Below, piece by piece: positions 1-12,195 of a stretch of 64,000 nt of DNA. A program made the translations under genes and the position numbers. Below the pieces are notes generated by a model. That model searched no databases and was not told the DNA's origin. It was given only the letters and a program-made list of their open reading frames with translations. The DNA comes from Pinus tabuliformis (Eukaryota; Streptophyta; Pinopsida; Pinales; Pinaceae). The stretch covers positions 1,283,016,277-1,283,080,276 of the forward strand of contig CM062818.1 of NCBI GenBank assembly GCA_031772625.1, given 5' to 3'. How positions within the stretch are numbered: the stretch's first letter is position 1; each line of letters opens with the position of its first letter.

Positions 1-21
1 GCATTACCTGCTGATCAGAAA

Positions 22-1000
22 TTGAAATACATTGACTTGTTTAAAGAGTTCCAAGATGTTTTTGCCTGGAGTTATGAGGACCTCAAGTCCTATGACACCT
101 CAGTCATCCAACACACTATACCTCTGAAAGAGAATAAAAAACCTTTTAAACAAAAGCTTAGAAGAGTGAATCGTGTCCTCCTTCCCCTGATTGAAAATGA
201 AGTTAAACGTATGTATGAAGCTGGAATCATTGCACCTATCAGGTTCTCAGAGTGGATTTCAAATCTAGTGCCTACTAGGAAGAAAACGGGAGAGATAAGA
301 ATGTGTGTTGACTTGAGAAATTTAAATAAAGTCTCTCTTAAAGACCATTACCCCTTACCAAAAATGGATCATATCCTACAAAGGGTAGTGGGAGCCTCTA
401 GGATCTCATTGCTAGATGGATTCTCAAGATTCAATCAAATTTTAGTCCACCCAGATGATCAAGACAAGACTGCCTTTACAACACCTTGGGGAACCTTCAA
501 ATATGTCAAAATGCCTTTTGGACTAAAAAATGCAGGGGCCACTTTTCAAAGAGCAATGGATATAGCCTTTGCCAAAGAAATCCATGATTTCTTAGTCATA
601 TACGTTGATGACCTCACTGCTTTTTCAAAATCAGACCAAGAACATTTAGGACATTTAAGGCAAGTGTTCCTAATTTGCAGAAAATATGGCATATCATTGA
701 ACCCAAAGAAATCACTGTCTGGCCTAGAAGAAGGCAAACTCTTAGGTCACATAATTTCAAAAGATGGCATTAGGATTGACCCGGATAGAATTCAAGCTAT
801 CCTTCAAGTGCCTCATCCAAGAAACATCAAGGAACTGCAAGCTTTTTTAGGGAAGATCAATTTCCTAAGAAGGTTCATTCCCAATTTGGCCGAGTTGATA
901 AGACTGTTGAACAACATGCTCAAGAAAGATTCTAAAGTCAAATGGACCATGGAAGCTAAACAAGCTTTTGAGGACATCAAAAAAACTTTAACAAAACACC
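22..1000 (+). pseudogene. Element 1 reverse transcriptase domain
   Basis: Ty3/gypsy reverse transcriptase, which copies the element RNA into DNA inside virus-like particles. Seen directly are the palm signatures: a 'VDLRNLN' stretch, 'LLDGFSRFNQI', 'AFTTPWGTFKYVKMPFGLKN' and the catalytic YVDD box at 601-612. The thumb region ('LLGHIISKDGI', 'FLGKINFLRRFIPN') follows. These motifs and their order are diagnostic of gypsy pol. It is part of one polyprotein with the RNase H and integrase that follow. Fossil; not expected to be functional. Confidence 0.93.
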
Positions 1001-1009
1001 AGTCCTCAC

Positions 1010-1400
1010 AAGTCCCAAGTTTGATAGATATTTCATGATCTTTTCCTTTGCATCTGAGCATACTATTGCTGCTGTCTTATTGCAAAAATATGACCAAGGA
1101 TGTGAGAAGCCCATTGCTTTCTTCAGCAAAGCCCTTAGAGATGCTCCACTAAAATATCAGATCATGGAAAAACAAGCTTATGCCCTTGTAAAGGCCATCA
1201 AGGATTTCAGAGTTTATATCTTGTACTCACATGTGATAGCCTATGTTCTGAATGCTGTGGTTAAAGACATTTTAACTCAAGAGGGAATTGAAGGTAAAAC
1301 GGGCAAATGGATAGCCAACATTCTAGAATATGACATTGAAATCAAGCCTACAAAACTCATAAAAGGACAAGGGCTAGCCAAATTAATGACTGAAACCAAC
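1010..1400 (+). pseudogene. Element 1 RNase H domain
   Basis: RNase H of the gypsy pol, which degrades the RNA template after reverse transcription. Evidence is the conserved layout: an 'AAVLLQ' strand, 'PIAFFSKAL', 'YQIMEKQAYALVKAIKDFR', and a C-terminal 'IKGQGLAKLM' that resembles the Tat-lineage linker (family motif IKGQALADFL). It lies between reverse transcriptase and the integrase zinc finger, as in all gypsy elements. The expected acidic catalytic pattern is only partly clear by eye. Fossil copy. Confidence 0.85.
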
Positions 1401-1639
1401 TTCCAAGCCCTTGATATCAATCAACTGGACAATGAACAGGAGATGGCGACTCCACAGATCAATCAAGCATTTTTACAATCACCTTGGTATGCTGACATAT
1501 GTTTTGTATTATTAAACCTACAAGCTTCTCCAGGGTTGTCCAGGACTAAAAAGAGATTCTTGAAATTGAAGGCAGCAAAGTTCTGTATTATAGACAATGT
1601 TTTATTTTGGAAAAATCATGAAGGCATTCTGCTTAATTG

Positions 1640-2744
1640 CCTAACATTGGATGAAACTCACAAAGTCCTCAAGGAATTTCATGCAGGAGACTGTGGAGGA
1701 CACTTGTATTGGAAGTCAACAGCTGATAAGATTCTAAGAGCTGGTTTTTATTGGCCCTCCCTGTTTGTTGATGTGAAAAAATTTGTAATGTCTTGCCATA
1801 AATGCTAGATCTTTGAAGGCAAGAGAAAGCTGTTACCTTTACCCCTCAAACCTATTTCAACTGAAAGACCGTTTTAACAATGGGGTTTAGACTTTATAGG
1901 TGAAATCCATCCTTCCTCTTCTGGCCAACATAGGTGGATTTTGACTGCCACAAAATATTTTACCAAATGGATAGAAGTCATCCCTTGTAGGCAGGCCAAT
2001 GACTCAATCATCATGCAATTTTTAGAAACCAACATCTTGTCTAGATTTGGCTGTCCAGAAAAGATCATTACAGACAATGCTGCTGCATTCAAATCCAAAA
2101 GAATGATCAACTTCTGCCATAAGTACCACATTACCTTGGGCCACTCCACAGCCTATTATCCTCAAGGTAATGGCTTAGCTTTGTCCTCTAACAAAAGCCT
2201 CATCAACATCGTTAAAAAGGTCTTGGAGGAGAATAAGAAGAATTGGCATAAGAAACTTGTGAATGCACTATGGGCAAACAGATTGGCCACCAAGAGATCT
2301 ATTGGTACAAGTCCATATGAATTGGTTTATGGAATGGAGGCAAGATTCCCTTCATCTTTGGGAATCCCTGTAATCAAGTTGCTACAAGAAATACAAGCAG
2401 AGCCTAATGATATTCAGAGAAGGATCAATCAAACTATTCACTTGCAGCAAACAAGAGAAGAAGTATATCAGAGAACCCAGGTTCTACAAGATAAACTCAA
2501 GAATATCTTTGACAAAAGAATAAAAGCTAAAGATTTCTTCATAGGAAACAAAGTGTTGAGATGGGATTCTAGGAGGGAAGATAGAGGGAAACATGGGAAA
2601 TTTGATTTCCTATGGAAGGGACCTTATGTTATTCATGGTGTACAAGGTAACAACACCTACTTTTTGAAGAGTTTGGATGGCATAGATACTGAGGAAGGCC
2701 CAGTCAATGGGCGAATGCTCAAGCATTACTTTGATTCCCTTTGA
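1640..2744 (+). pseudogene. Element 1 integrase
   Basis: Retroviral-type integrase, which inserts the cDNA copy into chromosomes. Seen directly: an N-terminal HHCC zinc finger ('FHAGDCGGH' to 'MSCHKC', about 1675-1808), then the catalytic core with 'TATKYFTKWIEV', 'IITDNAAAFKS' and 'HSTAYYPQGNG', and a C-terminal tail with 'GPYVIHGV' (GPY/F-like module). No chromodomain is recognisable. The coding sequence ends at about 2744 and a non-coding spacer follows. Broken copy. Confidence 0.9.
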
Positions 2745-4440
2745 TCAACACAACACAACTGTATATTGTACATAAATAAGTGTATTTCCACCAGTTTTCA
2801 TTTATAGCAATTAGATAAGGAACAAAGTGCAGCAGATTTTGAGGAAAAAGTCAGGGAAGTACATTGCTTTTTGTGTGAGATTTTGAAATTACCTCAAGAT
2901 ATCAAGAAGAAAGCTTGGGATTTATAAAGATGATGATAAACACTCAGAAAAACCAGCAAAGACAGAGCTGTAATTTTATACAGATCAGCTCATAAGGAGT
3001 GCACACATGCTACAAAGGTTCAGATCATTGGTTTCAAACAGAAGGAAGTTTTAAATTACAACAACCAATTGAGAATAAGGCCATCTGACCTACTATTCTT
3101 GGCTTTTCACCAGGAAAATCCATCCCCAAGTGGAGCCACTGTTAGGTTCCTATACCAATAGGTTTCATTTTTCATGATTGACTATGGAAGTGCCAAATAT
3201 GTTCATCTTTCCATGTTGCAAAGGTTCCATATTTTGTATACAGGTAGAGAGAATTAAAAAATGTAAAGAGGGTATGCCCTAAAAGAAAAATAAAAGGGCA
3301 AAAAGAGTAAATTGGTCAACAAAAGTAAAGAAAATGAACCCCAAAGAAAGACCAGGAAAGTGGCCAGTCTAAATGCCACTGCTATCTTATTTGCGAGTTC
3401 ACAATGTGCAAATACTTTTGTTTATTACACTTGATGGATGGCCCAACAGTTCAATCTGGACCACTCCATATTTAAATTTGTTGTTGTAGAATAGAGAATG
3501 AATATCTGTCCAAACAGTTCAAGCTTGGCAGATGAGTAGATAGGCAGAGAAATTAAGGAGCCCAACTGTTTAATCTGGGCCCTTGGAAGAGATAAGGGTA
3601 GATTTAGATAGGAGGGCAGCCAAAAGAAAAGAGGAGAATCAGGGTTTGCAAGTTCAAATGCACCCAATCACATTGAAGAAAAAATGCTAGGTGCATCAGG
3701 CTGGGTAGGTAGTTTGAGGTTACAGAAACAAGGTTGTGATCTTTTTGCCTTGTCAAGAAAGATTTATCTCATTAATAACATTGGTACCATGGCAGTTGTT
3801 GGATTGCAGAACAGTGGAAGCATGACTAATATCCCCTTCATTCGCCAGAAATATTTTACTAACATCCCCTCAAGGACCTTGGGATCTACCCAATAGTCCC
3901 ATTTCACTTCATTCTATAAGAAATACTAAGTTAAACTCTCAGTTTACTTAGTAGAAAGAAGCCACATTTCTTGTGTAAAAATCATCATTCCACATTCCTC
4001 TCATTTTCTTATGCCTAAGTTTTCACTTTATAAACTTGGCATTTAATCATGCAGTCTCACTCCATAAAATCATGCTAACACCTAACTTTATTATTTAGCT
4101 CCCTAAGTCATTTTTCCACCCCTATTTTTACAAAAACTATATAAAAACCCCAAAAAAATACTAAATATCCCTACCCCTTGGCACTATAGCCATATAATAT
4201 AGTTCTGGGAAATATTAAGTCCACCCAGGACTTCATATTAACCCTTGCACGTATAAACCCTTGGGATTTGTTTGACCTCAGGTTAAATACATAACCGCTT
4301 TAACCTTCCCACTTTACCACCCGTAAACCATACATAAGAACCCCGCGCATATACCTTGGGATTAATTTAATCTTTGGTTGGATTAATAACCATGTCAACC
4401 CACATAACCATATGAACCCATTAATCCAAAGTTTTTAACC
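2745..4440 (+). other. Element 1 post-pol non-coding spacer
   Basis: No convincing coding sequence on either strand. It is AT-rich DNA between integrase and the GC-rich island. Around 3440-3585 a short phrase close to 'CAACAGTTCAATCTGG' recurs three times at irregular spacing, so a small degenerate repeat is present. Long post-pol spacers are typical of plant gypsy elements that carry an extra ORF near the 3' LTR. Confidence 0.6.
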
Positions 4441-4860
4441 CCCCGCGACATGTTATAATATTAAAATACTGGCGGGTCCACACGCCGTATCGCACCAGCA
4501 TCTATGCATCCCGTCAGCCGTTAGATTGCGCCCGGCAGATCGGACGGCCCTCGCCGATATCGGAGCGACCCTGCTGTACGAGGGTTAGCTCCCGATAGAA
4601 AGCAGTTTTTCCGCCATACGCAGGGACGCGTGGCCCGTTTCGATTGCATCGGGCCCGCGCTGACACATACTGCCCCCGTACCAAAGGCGGTCCGATAGCA
4701 AACCTCTTATCGTTCGTCCTCCCCGCCGCGCACGTCATCCCCACGTCAGCTGCTGCGTCGGAGCCCTCGCTACTGTACAGTCCGCCCTGGCCGCCCCGTC
4801 ACCCATCCACGTCAGGCGCCACATTACCCGCCATACCTTGCTACAGGACCATGTGATGTG
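4441..4860. other. GC-rich, CpG-rich island inside element 1
   Basis: About 420 bp with many CG dinucleotides, sharply distinct from the AT-rich flanks. ORF-like stretches exist on both strands, but they resemble no family I know and are what GC-rich DNA gives by chance. It lies upstream of the third-ORF region and just before a TGACGTCA box, so it could be an internal promoter. That is inference from position and composition. Confidence 0.55.
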
Positions 4861-4864
4861 ATGC

Positions 4865-4872
4865 TGACGTCA
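4865..4872. promoter_or_regulatory. TGACGTCA palindrome (bZIP/CRE-like box)
   Basis: A perfect 8-bp TGACGTCA palindrome, within the 10-bp palindrome CTGACGTCAG, at the right edge of the GC-rich island and about 650 bp upstream of the third-ORF region. Plant TGA-class bZIP factors bind such cores. An isolated 8-mer may be chance; the position beside the island is what makes it notable. Confidence 0.4.
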
Positions 4873-5525
4873 GCACAAAAAAGTGCCAAAAGCCCGAAAA
4901 AACACAACTTTTCGTTAAAAACCAATGAAAGTGATGTTTTGTTTATTTTTTATACAACCAATGGTGAAAGTTCTTGCATGTAAATTACGTCCAATCCACC
5001 TTCGACGTTCCAGTCTGCCACCCAGGCGTATTCAGCCTCCAACCTGACCTCCCCGGCTCTACCTGCAACTCCATTTCACCACAAAGTCATGAATAAACAG
5101 GTATTTATTCGATTGTTAACCAGAAATCCTGTTTTATCAAGTTTCTCTGTTAAAACACCTCTGAAAGAATTAAATGTGTTTGAAATATATTAGAACCTCT
5201 AAACCTCCCTGTTTCAACTCACCACTACTTCCAAAGAAAACCTGTTTATCCTATAGCCCTCTGCAAAATTGCCATTGAAGCTTGAAATCCAGCTCCCGTT
5301 CGCCTGCAATACCACTAAAGAAAACCAGCAAAATCCCGCTTTCTCCACTATTTTCAAAACTTCCTTGTTGCAGAGCCCTGCATACTCTTTATTTCCCTTG
5401 AGCTCTACTCAGCAGGGACATCTTCGCACAGAACTCAAACTGTAAAATCCCTGTCAAAAATCCATCGTCGGGACTCTGTTTCCTGTTGAAGTATACACCA
5501 AATCCAACTATAATCACAGTCAATC

Positions 5526-8500
5526 ATGGAGGCTCCAGTAGCCCTAAATATTGCACCACTAAATGCACCTCATAAAGAGTTAGAATGGATACCTCTTGCA
5601 GACAGAGACTATCAAATTGCTGATATGGAGGGAGACAAGCCTCACCTTCAGGCTTTTTGTGAGATAAGGAATAACTTCAGGAACAAAGCTGACCTGTTAG
5701 GAATATGGGAATCTAACATGCCTATGTACTACCTGCCCTCAGTGAATGTCTTCCCTAACCTCATTCACCAATGTTGTGCTAACTATGAGCCTTCTCAAAG
5801 GGAAGTGATGGACCCTGCTGGAAATGTCCTCTTTTACATTACTCCTCAGTCCGTAAATGAGATGCTGCAATTCAAACCAACTCAGCCTTTGGTCCCCCTT
5901 TCCATGAAAAATTTGCTCGATCAAGCTTCTAAGTTGCCCTCTGCAGAAATTGACCGAATTTCCAAGCTGTTTATGCCACCGGACTGTTACTCCAGATTCA
6001 CAATCCCCTATCACCATGCTTGGTTTACTGAGGAGGGAAAATTGCTCATAGATATGATCTCCTACATCCTGGGATTCAGAACAAGTGAAATTGTAGATGA
6101 GACTGTCTTTGCCTTGATGTCTATCTTTACTCCAGGACAGCCCCCTGCTGTCAAGTATGACTATGCCACCTTCATAGCCAACAAGATTCATGAGCAATTT
6201 ATGAACTTAGAGAGGGAAAGGGTATTCAAATACACCTCATATATCTATCATTTGCTGCTATACTATCAGTCTAAAAGTTTCTCAGTCTTCCTTAAAAAAT
6301 TGGATGCTAGGGGGGGCGAAGGTCTGTGATATTCTGGTCATCAGTGTTCCATCATGTTAATCTCTCCCCATACACATACTGTGAGTTCATTGACCTTTTT
6401 ATCTATCCAGCCACTTGCCTATTATCAGCAGATCCTCCTCCTAGGCTCACTACTGAAATGCAGAGAATTCTACATCTCTCAAAGGGATACAGCATTGGTG
6501 ACTGGTATTACTACCAAAACCACACTATAATAAGGATCTATGGCTGTGAATTAGCCCCATGCAGACTACCAAAATATGTCCCCATGAGACTCTTTGCCTT
6601 GGAGTACTACCGGTAGTTCAACAGTGCAGACTTAAAGCACTTCTATGGTGCTAGGAAAAAGGCACAACTTAAAATAAGACATCAATTGGGCCCCTTTATC
6701 TTTAATAAAAGGGAAGAAGCATGGAAGGATGCTGATGAGATTCTGAGAGAGAAACTTAAGCTCAAACTAAGTTTCCATTGGTCACCATATGACCCTGAAC
6801 ACTTCATAAGCTTTAGAAGGGTAAAAAACAAGCTCACAGGGTATCCCCACCACAGAATCCCTGAAATTGAACAATATGCCAATCAACAAGAATGGGTAGA
6901 GGGCACACTAGTAGAAGAGCTTACTGAAGAAGAGATAACAGAAAAAGCAATCAAAAACCTTGAAAAATCAGTTGACTTGGAATCTTTTGGACAGGTGTTT
7001 TTCACATCTCCTCGGCACCTTGGAGAAGGCACCTCATCCGCCACGACTTCCCAACAGCCTACCCAAGAAAGTGCTCCACTAGCAGGAACATCTAAAGGAA
7101 AAGAGGTGCAGCATTCAGAACAACAAGTGCACCATTCCGAGCAGCAAGAGACAATGGCAGACCGGCCGGTTTCTACAGATGAACAAAGTCAAGGGCAAGA
7201 CCCTTCAACTCAAGCAAAGGTGATGGAAATTCCTGTATTACAGACTCCTCTTAATGAGGAAAGGGCCAAGAAAAGAGATAGACAGGAAGAGACACCCACA
7301 GGGACATCTACAGATCAGCAAGGAGAAAAGAGACAAAGATTGAATCCTTATTCAGAGGAAGAATTGCCAGAGGGGCCAACTGAACAACAAGTTCCCCCAA
7401 GTATGGAGACATCAGCCAGCTCCTTCCAGCTAGAGCAAGAAAGACAACAAGGTGTGGAGGTCACATCCACCAGGCAACAACGCAGACATGGCTCTGATAT
7501 CAAAAAAACATTCACTGATATCAAGGCTAGAAATGAGCCAGTAAGGTTCCATCTTTACAACCAACTGCTAAGAATGGCTCCCACTAATCAGCAAAGGCTA
7601 ATGGCAGCCTATGACATCCAAGAAGGGAAAATGACCCTCAGTCATTTCAGACCCACAATGCAGCAACCACAATCAGCTGCTGACTATATCAGAACCAATC
7701 TGGAAGTGCTCTCCAAAGATATCCATCCAATGGACCAGATTGAATTACACAAGCAGACCGGTGAAATGTTGTATTCTACCTTGACAGACAAAACATTGTT
7801 GGCCCATAGATTGCAAAACTCTTTGCACAATACTTCTGCCCAACTAGAATTAGAGAAGGCCTCCTCAATGGCTAAGGATAATAGAATCAAATCCTTGGAG
7901 GAGATTATTATAGAGTTGGGACATGATCCCCATGATCCGAAGGGCATTCAAGCCTTAATCAAAAAGAAAGAGGAAGACATAGCAGCCCTCAAAAGACAAC
8001 TCAGGCTACCAGCTACACTACATCCTCAAACCACAGAGGTAGCACAACAAAAAGAAGAGCAGGATGTGGTAACTTTGCTTATGAGCTTGCACAAAAGATT
8101 GATAGAAACAGAGAGTGCCTTGGAGGCATCACTACAAGGAAGATAGGGAGAGTTGGCCTCTCAGCCAATTCAAAGAACTCACATTCTTACAGTTGCTCCT
8201 CCTACGGCCACCACAACAGTCCCTCCCACTGATCCAACATCAGTAGCAGGTACCTCAAGTTCAGCACCAGTTTAAGCAACAACTACAGCAGCAATAGAGC
8301 AAGAGGCCAGCCTACGTATGGAGGGGATGATGAAAGAAATAAAAGCCCTGGAAGTACAAATGGCAGAATTGAAAGAGGCCAAAGAAAAGCTGGCCAAAAT
8401 TGAGGAAAGATATGACAAGTCAAAGATGGATGTAGCTGAGAAAACAAGGGAAGTGAAAACCTTAGAGAAAAGAATAAAGGAGCTGGAAAAGGAGCTTACT

Positions 8501-9193
8501 CTTGATAAGACTCTAGCTGAAGTCAAGAGAATTTTGTGGGCCAAGATTGGCCAATCCATTACAGACCAATGGCAATCCATTGAAACTATACATGAGCAGA
8601 TGGAATTGATAGGCTTGGCTCAGTTTGAAAATCAAAAGGCTAGAGCATCTTTAGGAAATATGCCTGAGCAAGCCAACAGAATGATTCAATTCCTGAACAC
8701 TCATACCAAAGAATAGTTGGCAGCAATAGGTATCAGGAACAGGACTGATACCATCTTACTAGTAAAAAGGGTGCTAACCCTAAGGAATTTTGTGTAAACC
8801 CTAGAAAGAAAATGCCAAGAAATGCAAGCAGAGGTAAATGAGTTCAGAATAAAGTTTGCAGCATTACAGAGTAGAGGGCTACCCAGTTTAGTAACCAATG
8901 CTGGAAGACTGTTGTCACATGAGCATTATGCCAATAGGGTAAATAACTATGCCTCCAATCAAATCACAGCGTCCTCGAGCACATCAGAAGAAATAGGGCC
9001 TCCCTCTGGACAGAGTCTCTATGACAAACTAGAAAATTTGTTCTACATTGAACATGAGATAAACCACCTATTTGAAGTCCAGCCCAACTTTTATAGATAC
9101 CCTGAAGCTGATGAAACACTGATAAAGATAAAAAGACATCAACTGCCTACAGAGGATTGGTGGAAAGGAATGATGGAGACATTGCTCAGGTAA
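5526..9193 (+). pseudogene. Element 1 third-ORF region (post-pol), degenerate
   Basis: A long coding remnant after pol, broken at about four or five places. The N-terminal part, from the ATG at 5526, is a globular alpha-helical-looking domain of unknown function with 'VFPNLIHQC' and 'YTSYIYHLLLYY' phrases. Next comes a Q/E/S/T-rich, low-complexity section with basic clusters such as 'EKRQRLNPY'. The C-terminal third is strongly heptad-like and probably coiled coil. The same order (globular, low-complexity/basic, coiled coil) is seen in element A at 33-35 kb and in the LTRs of element E. Its position matches the env-like ORF of plant gypsy elements, but I see no signal peptide or membrane anchor, so 'env' is not supported. 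Confidence 0.6.
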
Positions 9194-9760
9194 ATTTTGT
9201 TTTTGATTCTTTTTGTCAGCTACAGGTCAGCACATACAGATAGCACGGTCCACCTGTCAAAGGGAAGAGAACAACAAAAAAGCAGAAATTGAATGGTGAT
9301 TACAGCTCGTTAATGCAAAGAGACTAAACATCGATGATAAAGGCCAAGACAGCGACAAAAAACATAGCAACATCAAGGCATCAAATGCAGAATGAATGCA
9401 CAGCAACCGGCCGCCTCACTCAGCCCAGAAAGTCAAAATACCTCTGACAAATTGGAAAACTAGCATATTCATATTTATTACAGCATTTATTCCCTCATTT
9501 ATCGCTTCTTGAGAGTTGGTAAAGGAAGTTATGAGTTCAAAGACTTATCTTCATGATATTTTGTATCTCCCTTTTGTATAAATACCTCCCCATAATATGT
9601 ATTTGGGGTTGGTGATTTTCTCTCTAAGCTACGCTGTAATTTCTGAGACTCTCTAATACAAATGGCTGTTGAATTTCATGGTTTCTGCGCTGTCTGAATG
9701 TGGATTTGAAGTTCTAGGACCTGCTACAGAATTCCTGTGTCATTCTACTGAACAATAAGT
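9194..9760 (+). repeat. Probable 3' LTR core of element 1
   Basis: Non-coding DNA after the third-ORF region with LTR-like promoter features: a TATAAATA box at 9577-9584 followed by CT-rich and polyadenylation-like sequence. No second copy lies in the window, so the exact LTR ends, target duplication and age cannot be determined. Confidence 0.4.
9577..9584 (+). promoter_or_regulatory. TATA box (TATAAATA) in the probable element 1 LTR
   Basis: TATAAATA preceded by a pyrimidine-rich stretch and followed by 'CCTCCCC', an arrangement common in plant LTR U3/R junctions. No transcript evidence is available. Confidence 0.4.
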
Positions 9761-10437
9761 TATTCTAAACTGTGTTTTATGTTTTCTGTGTTTGCAAATT
9801 TCATATGTATTCCATAATCTTAGTAACAGAGAAGAAGAATAACCCAGGATTTGTTTAAACACACCCTGTGTTCAATCTCTGCTATTAACTGTGTTTTCTT
9901 CAGAATTAGTCATGAATATGAATTCTTAACTGCTCATATTTGCACTAATTCCTTCATTTTGAATATTGTCTAGGAATTCTTAATTGCTCCTGAATAATAT
10001 TCATGCACTTTCCTCTTGTCAGCATAATGAAAGATTCTTGATTGCCTCTCATTCCCTGACTTCATTCCATCAATCTTTGGTTTGAAAATTGCTCCTATAC
10101 TACCTATCTTGCTCTGTAGCATTACCATTCACCTAAGAAACACTTTCAGCAGTGCACCATCATTGACTCCACATGCCCAATGGTATAGACTTTTTTGGAC
10201 TTGCATCCCAGCTCTGCCTGAAGTGACCATCCAACAAACTTAAAACAAAACCCCGTACATCATAACTAGCCTAAAATACTTCAAAGCAAAGCTAAATTAT
10301 AAAGAGAGAGCCCTCTCTGGTTGCAGGTAGGCTAGAACTTGCAGCTAAAAGATTGGTTAGTGGTTACCTCGGTCGTATTCCCTTCAGGAGGCAGGGAACA
10401 ACCTGAGTGATAACACAACCAAAACACTATAGGAGAA
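9761..10437. other. Unassigned AT-rich DNA
   Basis: I see no coding sequence, RNA gene or clear repeat here. It lies between the probable element 1 LTR and the LINE fragment. It could contain more of the LTR or target DNA. Confidence 0.4.
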
Positions 10438-11271
10438 ATTCTTCATAAATGGAAAAAGAACTATCCCTAGCAACAAAGGAAGAATAACATAGTGAAGAGA
10501 GTTTGGGATATCCTTCCCTATAACATGTTATGGAACATTTGGCTGGCTCGAAATCGAAAAGTTTTTAAGGACAAGGATTCGACTGTTAGAAGTATTTGCA
10601 ACAAGGCTAGGGGTCTCGCCCTCGAAACTATCTCAGTTAAGAATCAGAGAAGCATAGACATCACTGAACTCAACGTAGAAGAACGAAGTTTCATTGGATA
10701 CTTGTTAGATAAAAATAACAACAATCAAATTGGCAGCGCTGCTAGTAACAAACATAATAATGTTCCACTTAATTGGAAAATTAGGCTAAAGGAAGAAGAG
10801 TTTGCAGTCTGGATTAAAAATTGAAACATGCACTATCTTTTCTTCGATGGGGCCTCAAAGTCGAATCCCGGAGTTGCAGGGGTAGGAGGAGTTATATTCA
10901 ATGCTAATGGGGACAACATTCTATCTTTTGAGTAAGGTCTTGGTCACATTTCTAACAATAGCGTAGAAGCCTTGGCCCTTTACCAGGGACTTATACAGCT
11001 TAGAAAGCTTGGTATAGACTCAACCATGATTTTTGGAGACTCGGTGGTTGTTATCAGTTCAATGGTTCAGAATAGGGAATCCTCCAATGCTCTTCTTCAA
11101 CAGATTATCAGTCGGTGCCAAATTTTAGGACAATCTATGACAGATTTGTGCTTTCATCATATTCTGCGCTCTCTCAACAAAAATGTTGACAATCAAGCCA
11201 ACAAAGCATGTGCCAGGCCATTGGGCTGCCTAGTCTGCAACGATGTGGAAACTCTTCAATATTTACCATGA
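10438..11271 (+). mobile_element. LINE (plant L1/RTE class with RNase H), 3' coding end
   Basis: The C-terminal part of a LINE ORF2. From 10438 the frame reads 'ILHKWKKNYP', then a zf-RVT-like segment ('MLWNIWLARNRKVF', about 10525-10570). It continues into a plant-type RNase H: 'FFDGASKSNPGVAGVGGVI' (first Asp), 'NNSVEALALYQGL' (Glu), 'IFGDSVVVISS' (second Asp) and 'NVDNQANKA' (final Asp), ending at a stop at 11269-11271. All lie in one frame, interrupted by in-frame stops near 10468 (TAG), 10822 (TGA) and 10933 (TAA), so it is a dead copy. Reverse transcriptase and endonuclease are absent, which fits the usual 5' truncation of LINEs. Confidence 0.85.
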
Positions 11272-11808
11272 CAATGATCCTTTATGTCACTAATCAGTTC
11301 CTCAACAAATCTAAAATTCTTGACATGATGGCATGGTCAAAGATCCATCATATCCTCCTTGTGACTAAGATCCGCATAGGGATCTGGCACCCTCTTGAAA
11401 TCATCAATTACACACTCCTCGTCAGACGATCGGCCATCCTTCTTCCCTCCAGCCATCCCTCCCCTGCTCCTTTGAATCGCCTCCTCGATTCTCTCTGTCC
11501 CTTCTTGGTTCTCCCCTCATGTCCTACGATTACCCTTTCGATCTTTATATGCCCCTTTTCTTTTCCCAACCCACACCCCTCCATTTTCCTGTTCTGTCTT
11601 TTTGTATCTCAGGTCCGCTTCTTTGTTCTCAGGCTATCTGCGGCCCTCTTTTCTTTTGATTCAGATCTCTCACCATTTTTTGGAACCTCTGGAATCGATA
11701 GTGTTCCTGCCTTCTAGCAGCAACTCCTGTTTGCGCCTTCAAGAGCAGTGCCTCAACCTTGTTCCCTGGTTCATTCTTTTTATTCAGGCTCAACAACCTT
11801 CTTCATCT
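11272..11808 (+). other. Pyrimidine-rich leader-like stretch after the LINE
   Basis: C/T-rich DNA (especially 11430-11640) between the LINE stop and a small coiled-coil ORF. Long open frames exist but have biased, non-protein-like composition. It may be LINE 3' UTR or the 5' leader of the following ORF; I cannot separate these by eye. Confidence 0.4.
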
Positions 11809-12195
11809 ATGGCGAGGAGTGAAGATTGCCTTCATTGCGCCGATCTCCAAGTGGAGTTAGAGCAGTTAAGAGCCCAACAAAGGATTTTGGACAGCAAGAT
11901 GGATAGTCAACAGGCGATCATGGAGGCAAAGATTGACAACCAAAGCCGACTTATTAAAGAAAAATATGAAGCTAACATAAATCTGTTTTTGCACAGACTC
12001 TCTTCATTGTATGAGCAATTTAGACAACTCTCCAACAGATGTGCTCATGTTGAAGAATCCATAGAAATACTGAAATACATTATGGAAAAGAAAAACGCAA
12101 TGCCGACAAGCTCTTCAAGTATCAAGCAAGCTGGAGAAGATGATAAGCCTGAAGAATCGACAGCGAGGCATATCAGCCACATTAACATAGATTGA
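11809..12195 (+). CDS. Small coiled-coil protein of unknown function (128 aa)
   Basis: An ORF from the ATG at 11809 to a TGA stop at 12193-12195. The frame is open further upstream, but this ATG begins the protein-like part ('MARSEDCLHCADLQVELEQL'). It starts with a Cys pair (CLHC), then a charged heptad-like stretch over about residues 12-100 that predicts coiled coil, and ends in a Ser-rich and acidic tail. I do not recognise the family. It follows a LINE fragment and precedes an (AT)n tract, so it may be LINE-associated 3' sequence, a retrocopied gene or a chance frame. No intron signals are needed to read it. Confidence 0.4.
   Translation: MARSEDCLHCADLQVELEQLRAQQRILDSKMDSQQAIMEAKIDNQSRLIKEKYEANINLFLHRLSSLYEQFRQLSNRCAHVEESIEILKYIMEKKNAMPTSSSSIKQAGEDDKPEESTARHISHINID

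Larger units (their letters stand above)
1..9760 (+). mobile_element. Element 1: Ty3/gypsy LTR retrotransposon (Tat-like), left part outside window
   Basis: A broken Ty3/gypsy element in plus orientation. Visible in order are reverse transcriptase, RNase H, integrase, a 2.8-kb non-coding spacer with a GC-rich island, a degenerate third-ORF region and a probable LTR core. The gag, protease and 5' LTR would lie left of the window. The RNase H to integrase linker carries a KGQ-L motif like that of the plant Tat lineage, which suggests Tat rather than Athila; this is inference from one motif. The whole coding part is broken, with several breaks in pol and more in the third-ORF region. The right end is uncertain because no second LTR copy is available to define it; 9760 is an estimate. 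Confidence 0.8.

Noticed and set aside
4514-4856. Open frames on both strands of the GC-rich island as genes
   Set aside because: Overlapping frames on opposite strands with GC-driven composition and no recognisable motif; explained by few stops in GC-rich DNA.
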